DNA of 64,000 nucleotides, taken from the NCBI RefSeq assembly GCF_021560035.1, contig NZ_CP074373.1, positions 3,344,001 to 3,408,000 of the forward strand, read 5' to 3'. Positions 1 through 13,311 of this stretch are shown piece by piece (within the stretch, counting starts at the first letter, position 1; the number at the start of each line of letters is the position of its first letter). Made by a program: the position numbers and the translations under genes. Under the pieces are notes generated by a model. It saw nothing but the letters and a program-made list of their open reading frames with translations. It made no database searches and had not been told where the DNA came from. The DNA comes from Virgibacillus sp. NKC19-16. GTDB taxonomy: Bacteria > Bacillota > Bacilli > Bacillales > Amphibacillaceae.

Positions 1-473
1 ATTATATCACCATTGTCTGTTGTCAGACAAGCAAATACTTCTACAAACTTTGTGAAATATTCCGCACGTATTGTATCTAGTATGGATTGGTAATTTTCTT
101 CAATAGAAGTATTCCAATGGGTACCTTTAATTACTGCAATTAACTCTGCATCATGTGTCCCGTTCTTAGGAAGTATACCATTATAGATTACGGAAATAGA
201 GCTGGATTCATGAACGTGCTCAAAAGAATATTGTATACTGTTTTCATCCTCATTGACAGTGACCAAATGCCTATTTTTCAATTCTATTATTCTATCCTGG
301 AAGTCATTTTTATCCATTTTTTCTTTTAATATAACTTCCCAATCACCGATGCTTCCATAACTATCGGTAACAACTGAAGCCAATTCCATCATCTCATCAT
401 TCTGCATATGACCTGCCGTTGCTTCAGATGTGATAAATAAAAATAATAAACTTATAAATACCAGTTTCCTCAT
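1..473 (-). CDS. ywmB: YwmB family protein, C-terminus cut by window edge
   Basis: The frame opens at an ATG at 473 preceded by a strong ribosome site (GAGGGGGAT) and runs off the left edge after about 157 codons with no stop. The first 20 residues form a signal peptide (MRKLVFISLLFLFITSEATA). The rest is a soluble secreted domain with no catalytic motif that I recognise. Its place upstream-adjacent to ywzB and the atp operon matches B. subtilis ywmB, the YwmB/TATA-box-binding-like fold family, whose function is unknown. Identification rests on synteny plus signal peptide and domain character. B. subtilis ywmA, which lies between ywzB and ywmB, is missing here. Confidence 0.75.
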   Translation of the reverse strand, partial: MRKLVFISLLFLFITSEATAGHMQNDEMMELASVVTDSYGSIGDWEVILKEKMDKNDFQDRIIELKNRHLVTVNEDENSIQYSFEHVHESSSISVIYNGILPKNGTHDAELIAVIKGTHWNTSIEENYQSILDTIRAEYFTKFVEVFACLTTDNGDI

Positions 474-571
474 GAAAAAATCCCCCTCATATTACTATAG
501 ATACCTATAGTATGAGCAGGGATCGCATTAAATAAACTTCTCAAATTGTGACAAATTACTAGATTGCCAGT

Positions 572-802
572 TTAGAAGAGATATAATAAGTCTCTGGACC
601 ATTGCAAGACCTCAAGAAAAAATCTGCTGACACCAGAACCGATGACAATCGTAATAAAAAGCAATAAAATTCTTGCCTCTGTTACACGACTTTTTCGTAT
701 AAGCGGGTCAAAATTTATTGCTACTACCAACCGCCAAGTGATAGAAATAAAAATAATATGTGAGATTATACTAATAACTGCTAATTGTCCTATATCAAAC
801 AT
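572..802 (-). CDS. ywzB: DUF1146 small membrane protein YwzB
   Basis: A 76-residue protein with two predicted membrane helices (about residues 5-25 and 45-66) separated by a basic loop containing FDPLIRKSR. This layout and the position directly downstream of atpC match the DUF1146/YwzB family of Bacillaceae, whose role is unknown. A GTG three codons upstream (811) also opens the frame, but it lies inside the AGGTGG ribosome site, so the ATG at 802, five to six bases after that site, is the better start. It is separated from atpC by a terminator-like hairpin and probably has its own promoter. Confidence 0.8.
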   Translation of the reverse strand: MFDIGQLAVISIISHIIFISITWRLVVAINFDPLIRKSRVTEARILLLFITIVIGSGVSRFFLEVLQWSRDLLYLF

Positions 803-937
803 GGGAACCACCTAACTTTTTAATACTACTAGTTACTTTGCCATTTGCGCATGAAAATGTCAACGGATTGCAGCCTGAACTAAAAATTCGACTAAGCGCC
901 TTTCATTTCCCGGGAAATATCGACAAGATTATTACAT

Positions 938-969
938 AAAAAGTCTCTCGCAACCTTAGTCACGAGAGA
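938..969 (-). terminator. Rho-independent terminator of the atp operon
   Basis: Perfect 7-bp stem (TCTCTCG at 944-950 with CGAGAGA at 963-969), followed on the minus strand by a run of T (complement of 938-942). It lies just after the atpC stop codon and closes the ATP synthase operon. Confidence 0.8.
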
Positions 970-981
970 TATTTTTGTTTT

Positions 982-1437
<456 letters not shown>

Positions 1438-1481
1438 TCACTACCTGCAACTTTAGCGAATATTGCTTCTACCACCCGTTA

Positions 1482-2905
<1,424 letters not shown>

Positions 2906-2932
2906 CTAACTTTCGAAAATGATCCATGAATC

Positions 2933-3826
<894 letters not shown>

Positions 3827-3886
3827 TTAGAAGTCAGAAGTCGGATTACCCTGGCTCTTATATTTCTACTCATGACGATTTGTTAT

Positions 3887-5410
<1,524 letters not shown>

Positions 5411-5425
5411 TCACCCCTATCATCA

Positions 5426-5965
5426 TTAGTTTGCAATTCCTATATTCCGTTCGATGCGTTTAAGTTTTCCATTAACGGAGCCATCGAAAATCGTGTTCCC
5501 GATACGGATCTTAATTCCACCGATAATCGAAGGATCTACAACATTATTCAGCTTAATCCCTTTTTTGTTCAAGCGTTTAGCGAAGGTAGCCTCAAGCTGA
5601 GATCGTTCTTCATCTGATAATTCGCGAACAGAATATACGGTTGCTTCTGCAATTTCCTTTGCATCGTTCACCAATTGGATAAAATGATCAATAATGGATG
5701 GGATGATCTCCGTACGCCTCCGGTCTACAAGTAACTTTATTGTATTTAAGGCGTCTGTAGACAAACCTTGAAACGCTTCGACTAACAGCTGTTTCTTTTT
5801 CTCATTATTAATACGAGGATGCTTTAGGAATGTATTAAGTTGTTCATGTCCCAGAAAAACTTCATGAACAATCTGAAAATCTTCAACTAGTTTTTCTAAA
5901 TTAGCTTTATCTTCGCCGAGTTGAAAAAGAGCATCTGCGTAACGGCTGGCTACTACTTCACTCAT
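5426..5965 (-). CDS. atpH: F1Fo ATP synthase subunit delta
   Basis: Delta (OSCP homologue) ties the peripheral stalk to the top of F1. The 179-residue protein opens with the conserved MSEVVASRYADALFQLG and ends with the family signature around DPSIIGGIKIRIGNTIFDGS. It overlaps the end of atpF by four bases (ATGA at 5962-5965), so the two are translationally coupled. Confidence 0.95.
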   Translation of the reverse strand: MSEVVASRYADALFQLGEDKANLEKLVEDFQIVHEVFLGHEQLNTFLKHPRINNEKKKQLLVEAFQGLSTDALNTIKLLVDRRRTEIIPSIIDHFIQLVNDAKEIAEATVYSVRELSDEERSQLEATFAKRLNKKGIKLNNVVDPSIIGGIKIRIGNTIFDGSVNGKLKRIERNIGIAN

Positions 5966-6486
5966 CGCTCTTCTCCTATCTCTTTAATGTATTCATTAAT
6001 CAATTCCTCTTGATCCTGTGCACTGATTTCTTTTTCAATAACCTTTGTTGCTATAAGTACGGATAATGATGCAACCTTATCCTGCAGTGCTTGCAATGCT
6101 TGTTCTTTTTCATTTTGGATATCATCTTGAGCTGCTTGTTTAATACGATCTGCCTCTTGGCGAGCTGATTCAATAATATCCTTCTCTTGTTTCTCACCTG
6201 CATTTTTTGCGTTTTCTATCATTGTTTGTGCTTCTTGTTTTGTTTGATTTAATTGTGCTTGTGCTTCTTTTGCCGCTACCTCAGCTTCCTCACGGCTTTT
6301 TTCAGCAGATTCAATTTCACCAGCGACGTATTCCTCACGCTTTTGCATGACGTTCATTAACGGACCCCAGGCGAATTTTTTAACCAGGAAAAGCAATAAC
6401 AGGAAGAAGAATAACTGATAAAGAATATCTCCTATCCGCAAGCCGCCTATTGCGCCAATGACCATAAAGTCCATAGCTGAATGCAC
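5962..6486 (-). CDS. atpF: F1Fo ATP synthase subunit b
   Basis: Subunit b forms the peripheral stalk. One N-terminal membrane helix (about residues 24-42, LYQLFFFLLLLFLVKKFAWG) is followed by a long charged coiled coil rich in Glu, Ala and Lys. The frame can be opened further upstream at 6519, but AAAGGAG lies eight bases before a GTG at 6486; that start gives 174 residues, close to the 170 of B. subtilis, and is preferred. The stop overlaps atpH. Confidence 0.93.
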   Translation of the reverse strand: MHSAMDFMVIGAIGGLRIGDILYQLFFFLLLLFLVKKFAWGPLMNVMQKREEYVAGEIESAEKSREEAEVAAKEAQAQLNQTKQEAQTMIENAKNAGEKQEKDIIESARQEADRIKQAAQDDIQNEKEQALQALQDKVASLSVLIATKVIEKEISAQDQEELINEYIKEIGEER

Positions 6487-6612
6487 AGTTTTCACTCCTT
6501 TCACGGTAATCTCGCTCATGTGTTATTCGTAATTTCTTTTAAAACTACATAAAGCAATGGCGAAGATTCCAGTAAATGAACTCCGCCATATGATCTTACA
6601 TAAAGACGTTAT

Positions 6613-6819
<207 letters not shown>

Positions 6820-6872
6820 TCAAATTTCCTCCTTTTATAAGTAAACCTTAAATTTCCATTCCATGTTTTTAA

Positions 6873-7604
<732 letters not shown>

Positions 7605-7640
7605 TCACTTGTACATCATTTTTACTATAATCTAGCTGAA

Positions 7641-8021
7641 TTAAGCCTTCTTATCGCGTATAAACGTTTGAATGAAGAAATCTGCCATCAGCACGATATA
7701 AGAAGATACCAATCCAACAACTGCAGCAATAATATGAAAGTGTTCATCAAAGCGGAGCGCGACCACGGTGACCAATATCGCCATGGTGAGTCTGGAAAGT
7801 GTTCCGATGCCATACTTTGTTTTGCCATCTACCACAGCCTCTGAAACCTGCTTTATCTTGCGCTGCATCAACCAAAGATTATATAAGCTTGCCGCAGCCC
7901 CTAATAAAAGGCCTTGAAAGATTTGCGGATATGGTGCGAAACCAACTCCAAGTACCAATATTGCGAGAAGATAGAGCATCCACTTTCGTTGACGTGTTAC
8001 CATTGCATCATAATTCTCCAT
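7641..8021 (-). CDS. atpI: ATP synthase protein I
   Basis: First gene of the atp operon. It encodes a 126-residue protein with four predicted membrane helices, placed as AtpI always is ahead of atpB. AtpI proteins assist c-ring assembly or magnesium/calcium handling; the exact role is not settled. ATG start eight bases after AAGGAGAT. The operon promoter must lie in the long gap upstream. Confidence 0.88.
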   Translation of the reverse strand: MENYDAMVTRQRKWMLYLLAILVLGVGFAPYPQIFQGLLLGAAASLYNLWLMQRKIKQVSEAVVDGKTKYGIGTLSRLTMAILVTVVALRFDEHFHIIAAVVGLVSSYIVLMADFFIQTFIRDKKA

Positions 8022-8587
8022 GTTTCACTATCTCCTTAAAACGCAGGCAACTTATATCAACCTAGTGCCATGACAAAACATTTCTATTATACGTTTAACA
8101 TAGATTCGTATAATAAATAATCTGCCAAAAAGTCTTATCCGGTTGTAGCTCAAAGTTACACTCGCAGTTGACCCAGAATAACAAACGACTTCATGTATTG
8201 CTTATAAAACTGCTTACCCATCTGTAATTAAAAAGCAAATGAGTACCGTAGTAAGGAAACCGTATACGTATGTATGACAACTTTCGGGAAATAAGCACAA
8301 ATAATACAGTGTATACAGCTGAAAACCTTACCATTCCACACAAAGTTAGTTTACAATAGTTGAACCTTTATTGTCAATTGAGATGCGGATGTATGAATGA
8401 GTTTTCCTAGTGGAAAATACCCATTTGAAAATGATCGTTTTCACACCCTTTATTAGCTCTCTTGTGACATCCATCACACCCATAGTAAACAACCGCGTAT
8501 CATTCATTATAACGTGAAAAACAAGGCAATTAAATGACATTTTTGTGAACATTGCCTGACGTTTACAAAAATGCCATAATTTTAGGG
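8022..8587. other. Intergenic region upstream of the atp operon
   Basis: 566 bases without a convincing gene. A TATAAT hexamer on the minus strand (8086-8091) is a candidate -10 for the atp operon, but no good -35 is seen at the right distance. Two adjacent palindromes stand out: TTTTCC-tagt-GGAAAA at 8403-8416 and the near-perfect 18-mer TGAAAATGATCGTTTTCA at 8426-8443; the latter has some resemblance to Fur-type operators. The rest is AT-rich and unremarkable. Confidence 0.5.
8535..8576 (-). terminator. Hairpin after the protease gene
   Basis: Twelve-base stem (TGACATTTTTGT at 8535-8546 with ACAAAAATGCCA at 8565-8576; one G-U pair in the RNA). It follows the protease stop codon but lacks a clear T run. 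Confidence 0.45.
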
Positions 8588-10765
8588 CTAGCCCTCTATA
8601 TATACAGGTGTTTGATAACTCTCATACTTCCCGTCTTCCAACTGAACGGTTATCAGCGCGAGATAATTGCCGGGATTCCCGATGTCCGATTTATCCAGTT
8701 CCCCTTCATTCATCCCAATTTCGACATCTTCCATTTCTACTAATGTCCTTTCACGTACTAATGTATCCGGATCGTATAAATCCACGGTTACACATTTCGT
8801 TGGCTCGGTTACATACAAACGGTATAGAAATGTATCTTCGGAAAAGGGTTTTAGAGCGAATTCAAAGCCCATTGCTTTCGGATTATCAGCTGTTTGATTG
8901 ACGAATAAATAAGGTAAATAATAGTACTCACCGTTCTCGCTTAATGTAAGCCATCCTTGATGGACACCTTCATTGAGTTGTGTTGTGTTAATACTTACTT
9001 CAATTGGTATTGTTTTGTTTTCCTTTGCATCCAATGTAAAGGTTTGCGGCAGATTCCAGGTTAAGCCCTTTTCCTTTTTCGGAATATCAAAGGAATAGGT
9101 TTGCTCCTGATTCGTTGTGTTCTCAACTTCTATCTCGATGGTTTCTGTTTCTTTATAGGAATTCACCTTTCCAAACGCCAGCAATGGATCACTGATGATC
9201 GTATCTGTTTCGATCGCTTGTTTTGGCCTGATTTCCCCCATTCCCTGCATGATTGGTTCAATAGGTGCCCCATCCCCGTCAGTCTCCATCCGGTTCGCGG
9301 TTGTCTTTAATGCACCGAAAATCTGCTCATTGCTCCAGTTCGGTTTTGCCTCTTTTACGAGTGCAACAGCACCTGCGACATGTGGTGCCGCCATACTGGT
9401 GCCCTGCAATAGCTGGTAGCCGTCAGGAACAGTACTTAAAATGTTTGTCCCTGGAGCAAGGAGGTCTGGCTTAATATCCCAATTCACCGTCACAGGGCCA
9501 CGTGAGCTAAAATCAGCAATCGAGCTTTTTGCTTCTTGATAGGCTGTTTCCAGATACAACGAATCCGCTTGAGCTTGCTGAGATAACCACTCGCCATCTT
9601 TTTTTGAAATAGCCGCTACCGGAATTGTGAGAGGCTCCTGATCGTTTTCAACCATTCCTTGAAACATGCCATCAGTATTGTTGGCGATCAAGACAGCAAT
9701 CGCTCCATTATCTTCCGCTTCCTTTGCTTTCTCATAAAGCGGGATGTCATCACGCTTTAATAGCGCTATTTTTCCTCCTGCTTGCTCGGACTCGCTTACA
9801 ACCGGGTAGTCCTTCTCTAAATCCCAAGTGGGAGATCCTACCATGGTTACCAGCGGAACCTGTTTTTCAGCTGATGGTTCATATAAATAAGGTATTCGCT
9901 GCGGTGGACTGGATGCACCTACGGAAAGCGCCTTTGATGCAGTTGCCGGTGAACCGACCGTCCAATTATCCGGCCCGGCATTCCCATTGGCAAGTACGAC
10001 AGACACACCAAGTTCTGCAGCACGATTGACTGCCACGCTTGTCGGGTAATCCGGCCCGTTAACCGCATTGCCTAGTGACAGATTCATCACATCCATGCCG
10101 TCCTCAACTGCCTGCTCCATCGCCGCAATAACCTGAATGGAGGTGCCAGCACCACCAGGACCGAGTGCACGATATGCATAAACTTGCGCATCCGGTGCGA
10201 CTCCCTGCAACTCCCCATTAGCAGCAATTATCCCAGCCACATGTGTACCATGGAGTGTTGGTATACCCTGTTCTGGCATCGTTTCCATCGGATCATCATC
10301 CAGGTCTACCAGATCATATCCACCTTGAAAGTTTCCCGCTAAATCTGCGTGGGTATAATCAATTCCAGTATCAATCACACCAACCTTAACACCTTTGCCT
10401 GTATAGTCAGTATTATTTAGATCAGATGGGATCACTGCATCCGATTGCTCGTCGCTTAAGCTTTTAACTGTATTTGTATTCGTTTCATACGTTTGGACAG
10501 CATGAATACCCTTGATGAATTTCAGTGATTCCATTTCCTCTAACTTCTCAGGCTCTCCCTGTAATGCAAGGCCATTGAATAATTTATCAAACGTAGCCAC
10601 CACGTCAACAAATGGGTGATAATCCTCAAGGTATGCCTTATGGTCGTGAGCGTCTCCTTCCACTTCGACGATGATCGATTGCATATCTTCCTCCCCAGAA
10701 GCCTGTGTTGGTATCGGGAGAAATAGTACTATGAAAAATGTCAGAGTGAAAAGAAAATAGCGCAT
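8588..10765 (-). CDS. Secreted subtilisin-family serine protease (Vpr-like)
   Basis: A 725-residue S8 peptidase. A signal peptide (about 1-22, ending in TQAS) is followed by an inhibitor-like prodomain (about 28-95) and the catalytic domain with Asp132 (GVIDTGIDYTHADL), His172 (HGTHVAG), oxyanion Asn262 and Ser457 (GTSMAAPHVAG). A PA-type insert lies between about 300 and 405, as in the minor extracellular protease Vpr, and the last 170 residues form beta-rich accessory domains. The gene lies between atpI and a TetR gene, where B. subtilis has no protease, so it is a lineage-specific insertion. AAAGGAG stands 11 bases before the ATG. Likely a nutrient-scavenging exoenzyme; orthology to vpr itself is not established. 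Confidence 0.93.
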   Translation of the reverse strand: MRYFLFTLTFFIVLFLPIPTQASGEEDMQSIIVEVEGDAHDHKAYLEDYHPFVDVVATFDKLFNGLALQGEPEKLEEMESLKFIKGIHAVQTYETNTNTVKSLSDEQSDAVIPSDLNNTDYTGKGVKVGVIDTGIDYTHADLAGNFQGGYDLVDLDDDPMETMPEQGIPTLHGTHVAGIIAANGELQGVAPDAQVYAYRALGPGGAGTSIQVIAAMEQAVEDGMDVMNLSLGNAVNGPDYPTSVAVNRAAELGVSVVLANGNAGPDNWTVGSPATASKALSVGASSPPQRIPYLYEPSAEKQVPLVTMVGSPTWDLEKDYPVVSESEQAGGKIALLKRDDIPLYEKAKEAEDNGAIAVLIANNTDGMFQGMVENDQEPLTIPVAAISKKDGEWLSQQAQADSLYLETAYQEAKSSIADFSSRGPVTVNWDIKPDLLAPGTNILSTVPDGYQLLQGTSMAAPHVAGAVALVKEAKPNWSNEQIFGALKTTANRMETDGDGAPIEPIMQGMGEIRPKQAIETDTIISDPLLAFGKVNSYKETETIEIEVENTTNQEQTYSFDIPKKEKGLTWNLPQTFTLDAKENKTIPIEVSINTTQLNEGVHQGWLTLSENGEYYYLPYLFVNQTADNPKAMGFEFALKPFSEDTFLYRLYVTEPTKCVTVDLYDPDTLVRERTLVEMEDVEIGMNEGELDKSDIGNPGNYLALITVQLEDGKYESYQTPVYIEG

Positions 10766-10883
10766 GGCGAGGGGTGCTCCTTTTTTCTTCTTAGCTTTTG
10801 GAAGATGTGGGAGAATATGCAGCTACAATGTGTCAACGTGAAAAATATCATCTTAGATTGCGTGCAGACTCTTTTATCTCAAG

Positions 10884-11465
10884 CTACTTAGACACTCCAC
10901 GCCAAAACACGATCCATGCCCCTTCAAAACGCTCCTGAAAATCTTCCTCATGATAATAAAAGCTTTCCGTAAATAAACCATCCATCAAAATATAGAAACC
11001 TGCTCGAAATACAGAAAATGAATCTTCATGAAATACCCCTTCACTTCTTCCCTGTTCATATAAATCCATCAATATTTGGTCAATTTTCCCATCACCTGAT
11101 TGTCCAAGATTCCGTAAATCTTCCCTAAGTGATTCGGGTGGAAATAACATAAATCGTTTATACATCACTCCCTTATGTTTTTGACGAATAAAATTCGTGC
11201 TATCAGTTAAAATAAAATATATTCGATCTTCGACTGCCTTGTCCTGATGCACGTTCGCACTGTTCATCATTACTTCTGTTGACTCTTCCATAACCTTGTT
11301 AGCTACTGTCCAATATAATTCGTCTTTACCGGAAAAGTGATTATAGAGTGATGGCTTCTGAATACCAACAGTTGCTGCTATATATGCAAGTGTTGTTCCA
11401 TCATAGCCACGCGCTGCAAATGACAAAAGTGCTGCTTGGATGATTTTGTCACGAGTTTTTGACAT
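10884..11465 (-). CDS. TetR family repressor, divergent from SMR efflux pair
   Basis: 193 residues with the N-terminal TetR helix-turn-helix (about 24-45, TTLAYIAATVGIQKPSLYNHF) and a variable ligand domain. The frame can also begin at a TTG at 11471, but AAGGAGG stands nine bases before the ATG at 11465, which is preferred. It is divergent from two SMR efflux genes, with a near-perfect palindrome over their promoter, so it very probably represses the pump and perhaps itself. The inducer is unknown. Confidence 0.9.
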   Translation of the reverse strand: MSKTRDKIIQAALLSFAARGYDGTTLAYIAATVGIQKPSLYNHFSGKDELYWTVANKVMEESTEVMMNSANVHQDKAVEDRIYFILTDSTNFIRQKHKGVMYKRFMLFPPESLREDLRNLGQSGDGKIDQILMDLYEQGRSEGVFHEDSFSVFRAGFYILMDGLFTESFYYHEEDFQERFEGAWIVFWRGVSK

Positions 11466-11518
11466 TGGCAATATCCTCCTTCAGGAAAGCTTTAGAGAAA
11501 TAGATACTTAAAAACAGA

Positions 11519-11547
11519 TTGCCTATAAAATTACCATATGATATAAT
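11519..11547 (+). promoter_or_regulatory. Sigma-A promoter of the SMR efflux pair
   Basis: TTGCCT (11519-11524), 17-base spacer, perfect TATAAT (11542-11547). Transcription would start near 11554, at the edge of the palindromic operator. Confidence 0.75.
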
Positions 11548-11554
11548 CATTGTG

Positions 11555-11576
11555 TACTAACTACCGTTAGTTAGTA
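11555..11576. promoter_or_regulatory. TetR operator overlapping the efflux transcription start
   Basis: A 22-bp inverted repeat with nine-base arms TACTAACTA and TAGTTAGTA around a four-base centre (one mismatched pair). It begins eight bases after the -10 of the efflux promoter. Its size and position are typical of TetR-family autoregulatory operators. Confidence 0.8.
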
Positions 11577-11618
11577 TCGTCTTATTTTATATTTTACCAA
11601 AAGAAGAGGTGTTTGCAA

Positions 11619-11960
11619 ATGAATATGAAGTGGCTACTAGTTGTTATTGCCGCCGCTTTTGAAGTAGGTTGGGCAACAGGACTTAAATATGCGAATAATA
11701 CACTAACATGGACCTTAACAGGAATCGCTGTTATTATCAGTTTTTGGCTGCTTCTTAAAGCTGCGACCTCACTACCTACAAGTACGGCTTATGCTGTTTT
11801 TGCAGGACTCGGGACCGTTGGCACAGTGATTGTGGATATCTTCTTTTTCAATGCTGCTATTAACATGTGGATGATCATATTTATTGTACTTCTACTTGTA
11901 GGAGTTATCGGATTGAAGACTGTAACGGGTGAAACAACAGAAAGGAGAGAGCACTCATGA
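11619..11960 (+). CDS. SMR family efflux subunit, YkkC-like
   Basis: 113 residues with four membrane helices and the essential TM1 glutamate (Glu15, AAAFEVGWATGLKYA). It resembles YkkC of the paired SMR system YkkCD more than EmrE, with a charged tail (GETTERREHS). The ATG at 11619 stands seven bases after AGAGGTG; a TTG at 11613 is less well placed. It overlaps the second SMR gene by four bases, so the two are made together and likely form a heterodimer. Unlike B. subtilis ykkCD there is no guanidine riboswitch in the short leader; a TetR operator replaces it. Substrates may be cationic compounds or guanidinium derivatives. Confidence 0.88.
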   Translation: MNMKWLLVVIAAAFEVGWATGLKYANNTLTWTLTGIAVIISFWLLLKAATSLPTSTAYAVFAGLGTVGTVIVDIFFFNAAINMWMIIFIVLLLVGVIGLKTVTGETTERREHS

Positions 11961-12274
11961 ATTGGTTCATACTGATTATTGCAGGTCTCTTTGAAGTTGT
12001 TGGTGTTACTGGCATGCAAAAGATTGCAAAAGGTGAAAAGGGTAGTGGTTTTCCTATTCTTATTGTAGGGTTCCTTATTAGTTTTACATTACTGTCCATT
12101 GCTATGGAAACTATTCCACTTGGTATTGCATATGGTGTCTGGACAGGAATGGGAACCGTTGGTAGCGCGATTGTAGGTATGATTTTCTATAATGAATCAA
12201 CCGATCGCCTGCGTCTGATGTTCATGGGTATGGTGATAGTGGCTGTTGTAGGACTCAGACTTGTTTCAGCTTAA
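11957..12274 (+). CDS. SMR family efflux subunit, YkkD-like
   Basis: 105 residues, four membrane helices, conserved Glu13 in TM1 (IAGLFEVVGVTGMQKIAKG) and the GTVGSAIVGMIFYNE segment in TM3-TM4. It is shorter and lacks the charged tail of its partner, as in other paired SMR systems, where the two subunits have opposite membrane orientation. Its start overlaps the stop of the upstream partner. Confidence 0.88.
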   Translation: MNWFILIIAGLFEVVGVTGMQKIAKGEKGSGFPILIVGFLISFTLLSIAMETIPLGIAYGVWTGMGTVGSAIVGMIFYNESTDRLRLMFMGMVIVAVVGLRLVSA

Positions 12275-12278
12275 AGAA

Positions 12279-12317
12279 AGAAGGAGCAGGGTACAGTTTT
12301 TGCTCCCTGCTTCTTTT
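12279..12317 (+). terminator. Terminator between the efflux pair and upp
   Basis: Stem AGAAG-(gag)-CAGGG with CCCTGCTTCT, followed on the plus strand by TTTT. It sits in the 48-base gap between convergent genes and may serve both. Confidence 0.6.
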
Positions 12318-12322
12318 ACTTC

Positions 12323-12952
12323 CTATTTTGTACCAAACAAGCGGTCACCAGCGTCGCCAAGTCCCGGGACAATATAACCTTTTTCATCTATTTTTTCGTC
12401 CATAGCGCCTAAGTAAATATCAACATCCGGATGATCTTCTTTAATCACTTCAACTCCTTCAGGTGCTGCAACTAAGCACATGAGGCGAATATTTTCTGCA
12501 CCGCGCTTTTTCAGGGAATGGATCGCGTCATTTGCGGATCCTCCTGTAGCAAGCATTGGGTCAATAACAATCAATTCCCGCTCAGCGATATCGGATGGTA
12601 ATTTTATATAGTATTCATGAGGCGTTAACGTTTCCGGATCACGATAGAGTCCCACATGCCCTACTTTTGCTGCTGGAAGAAGGTTTAACATACCATCAAC
12701 CATACCAAGCCCTGCACGTAAAATTGGGATAAGCCCGATTTTTTTACCCGCCAACACTTTTGTTGTTGCTTCCATCACTGGTGTCTCTGTTGTTGTTTCC
12801 TGCAGCGGGAGGTTTCTGGTAATTTCAAATGCCATTAACATGGCAACTTCATCAACAAGCTCACGGAATTCTTTTGTTCCCGTGTTTTTATCTCTTATGT
12901 ACGTTAATTTATGTTGAATCAACGGATGATCCAGAACGAAAACTTTTCCCAT
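12323..12952 (-). CDS. upp: Uracil phosphoribosyltransferase
   Basis: Converts uracil and PRPP to UMP in pyrimidine salvage. The 209-residue product has the PRPP-binding loop [11 protein letters not shown] at 130-140 and the C-terminal uracil-binding region [17 protein letters not shown]. The frame opens at a GTG at 12964, but that codon is part of the AAAGGAGTG ribosome site; the ATG at 12952 gives the family N-terminus [16 protein letters not shown]. It has its own promoter and lies downstream of glyA, as in B. subtilis. Confidence 0.97.
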   Translation of the reverse strand: MGKVFVLDHPLIQHKLTYIRDKNTGTKEFRELVDEVAMLMAFEITRNLPLQETTTETPVMEATTKVLAGKKIGLIPILRAGLGMVDGMLNLLPAAKVGHVGLYRDPETLTPHEYYIKLPSDIAERELIVIDPMLATGGSANDAIHSLKKRGAENIRLMCLVAAPEGVEVIKEDHPDVDIYLGAMDEKIDEKGYIVPGLGDAGDRLFGTK

Positions 12953-12989
12953 TTTGCTGATCACTCCTTTAAATTGTTATATCCCTAAA

Positions 12990-13018
12990 ATTGTACTAAT
13001 AATATAAGCGGCTTTCAA
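12990..13018 (-). promoter_or_regulatory. Sigma-A promoter of upp
   Basis: On the minus strand TTGAAA (13013-13018), 17-base spacer, TACAAT (12990-12995), about 38 bases before the upp start codon. Confidence 0.65.
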
Positions 13019-13095
13019 GCTAAAGTTGGATAAATTTTTTTCATTGTTCGCATGAGCCAGTGGAAAAATTGCTGTGGGCGGTTGTGAATGGGGCT

Positions 13096-13232
13096 AATTG
13101 ATTTCGCGCGTTCGATGATAAAATGCGAATAACGCAGATAGATCGTGCCCAAACGCCGATAACAAGCCCTTTTGCGATGATAAACGACCCGCATCCGCCG
13201 ATAAATTGCCCCCGAGAGCTGATAATTCACAG
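13096..13232. repeat. 21-nt period degenerate tandem repeat, tract 1
   Basis: The core GATAA (GATA in the weakest units) recurs at 13117, 13137, 13158, 13179, 13200 and 13221, that is at steps of 20, 21, 21, 21 and 21. Flanking bases are partly conserved (GCC or GC before the core, GCCC after it). It fills the glyA-upp gap between the glyA hairpin and the upp promoter. No gene is seen here. Confidence 0.8.
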
Positions 13233-13264
13233 ATATGCAACACCGACCAACCCCTGTAACCCAC

Positions 13265-13309
13265 AAGAAGGACACCTACCCCTTAATCGGAGCGACAGGT
13301 GTCCTTCTT
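13265..13309 (-). terminator. Hairpin after glyA
   Basis: A perfect 13-bp inverted repeat, AAGAAGGACACCT (13265-13277) and AGGTGTCCTTCTT (13297-13309), begins two bases after the glyA stop. It is strong but has no T run on the minus strand, so it may protect the mRNA end rather than terminate. Confidence 0.65.
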
Positions 13310-13311
13310 CC

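Noticed and set aside
905-918. Perfect palindrome ATTTCCCGGGAAAT between atpC and ywzB
   Set aside because: A 14-bp palindrome can arise by chance in 64 kb and no promoter could be fixed beside it; noted only as a possible operator.
8346-8552. 68-codon minus-strand frame upstream of the atp operon
   Set aside because: No ribosome site, starts inside the hairpin after the protease gene and has no recognisable features.
13096-13232. CRISPR array
   Set aside because: Regular spacing, but the repeat is a 5-8 base core with no constant 25-35 base repeat, and there are no cas genes; the same holds for the other five tracts.
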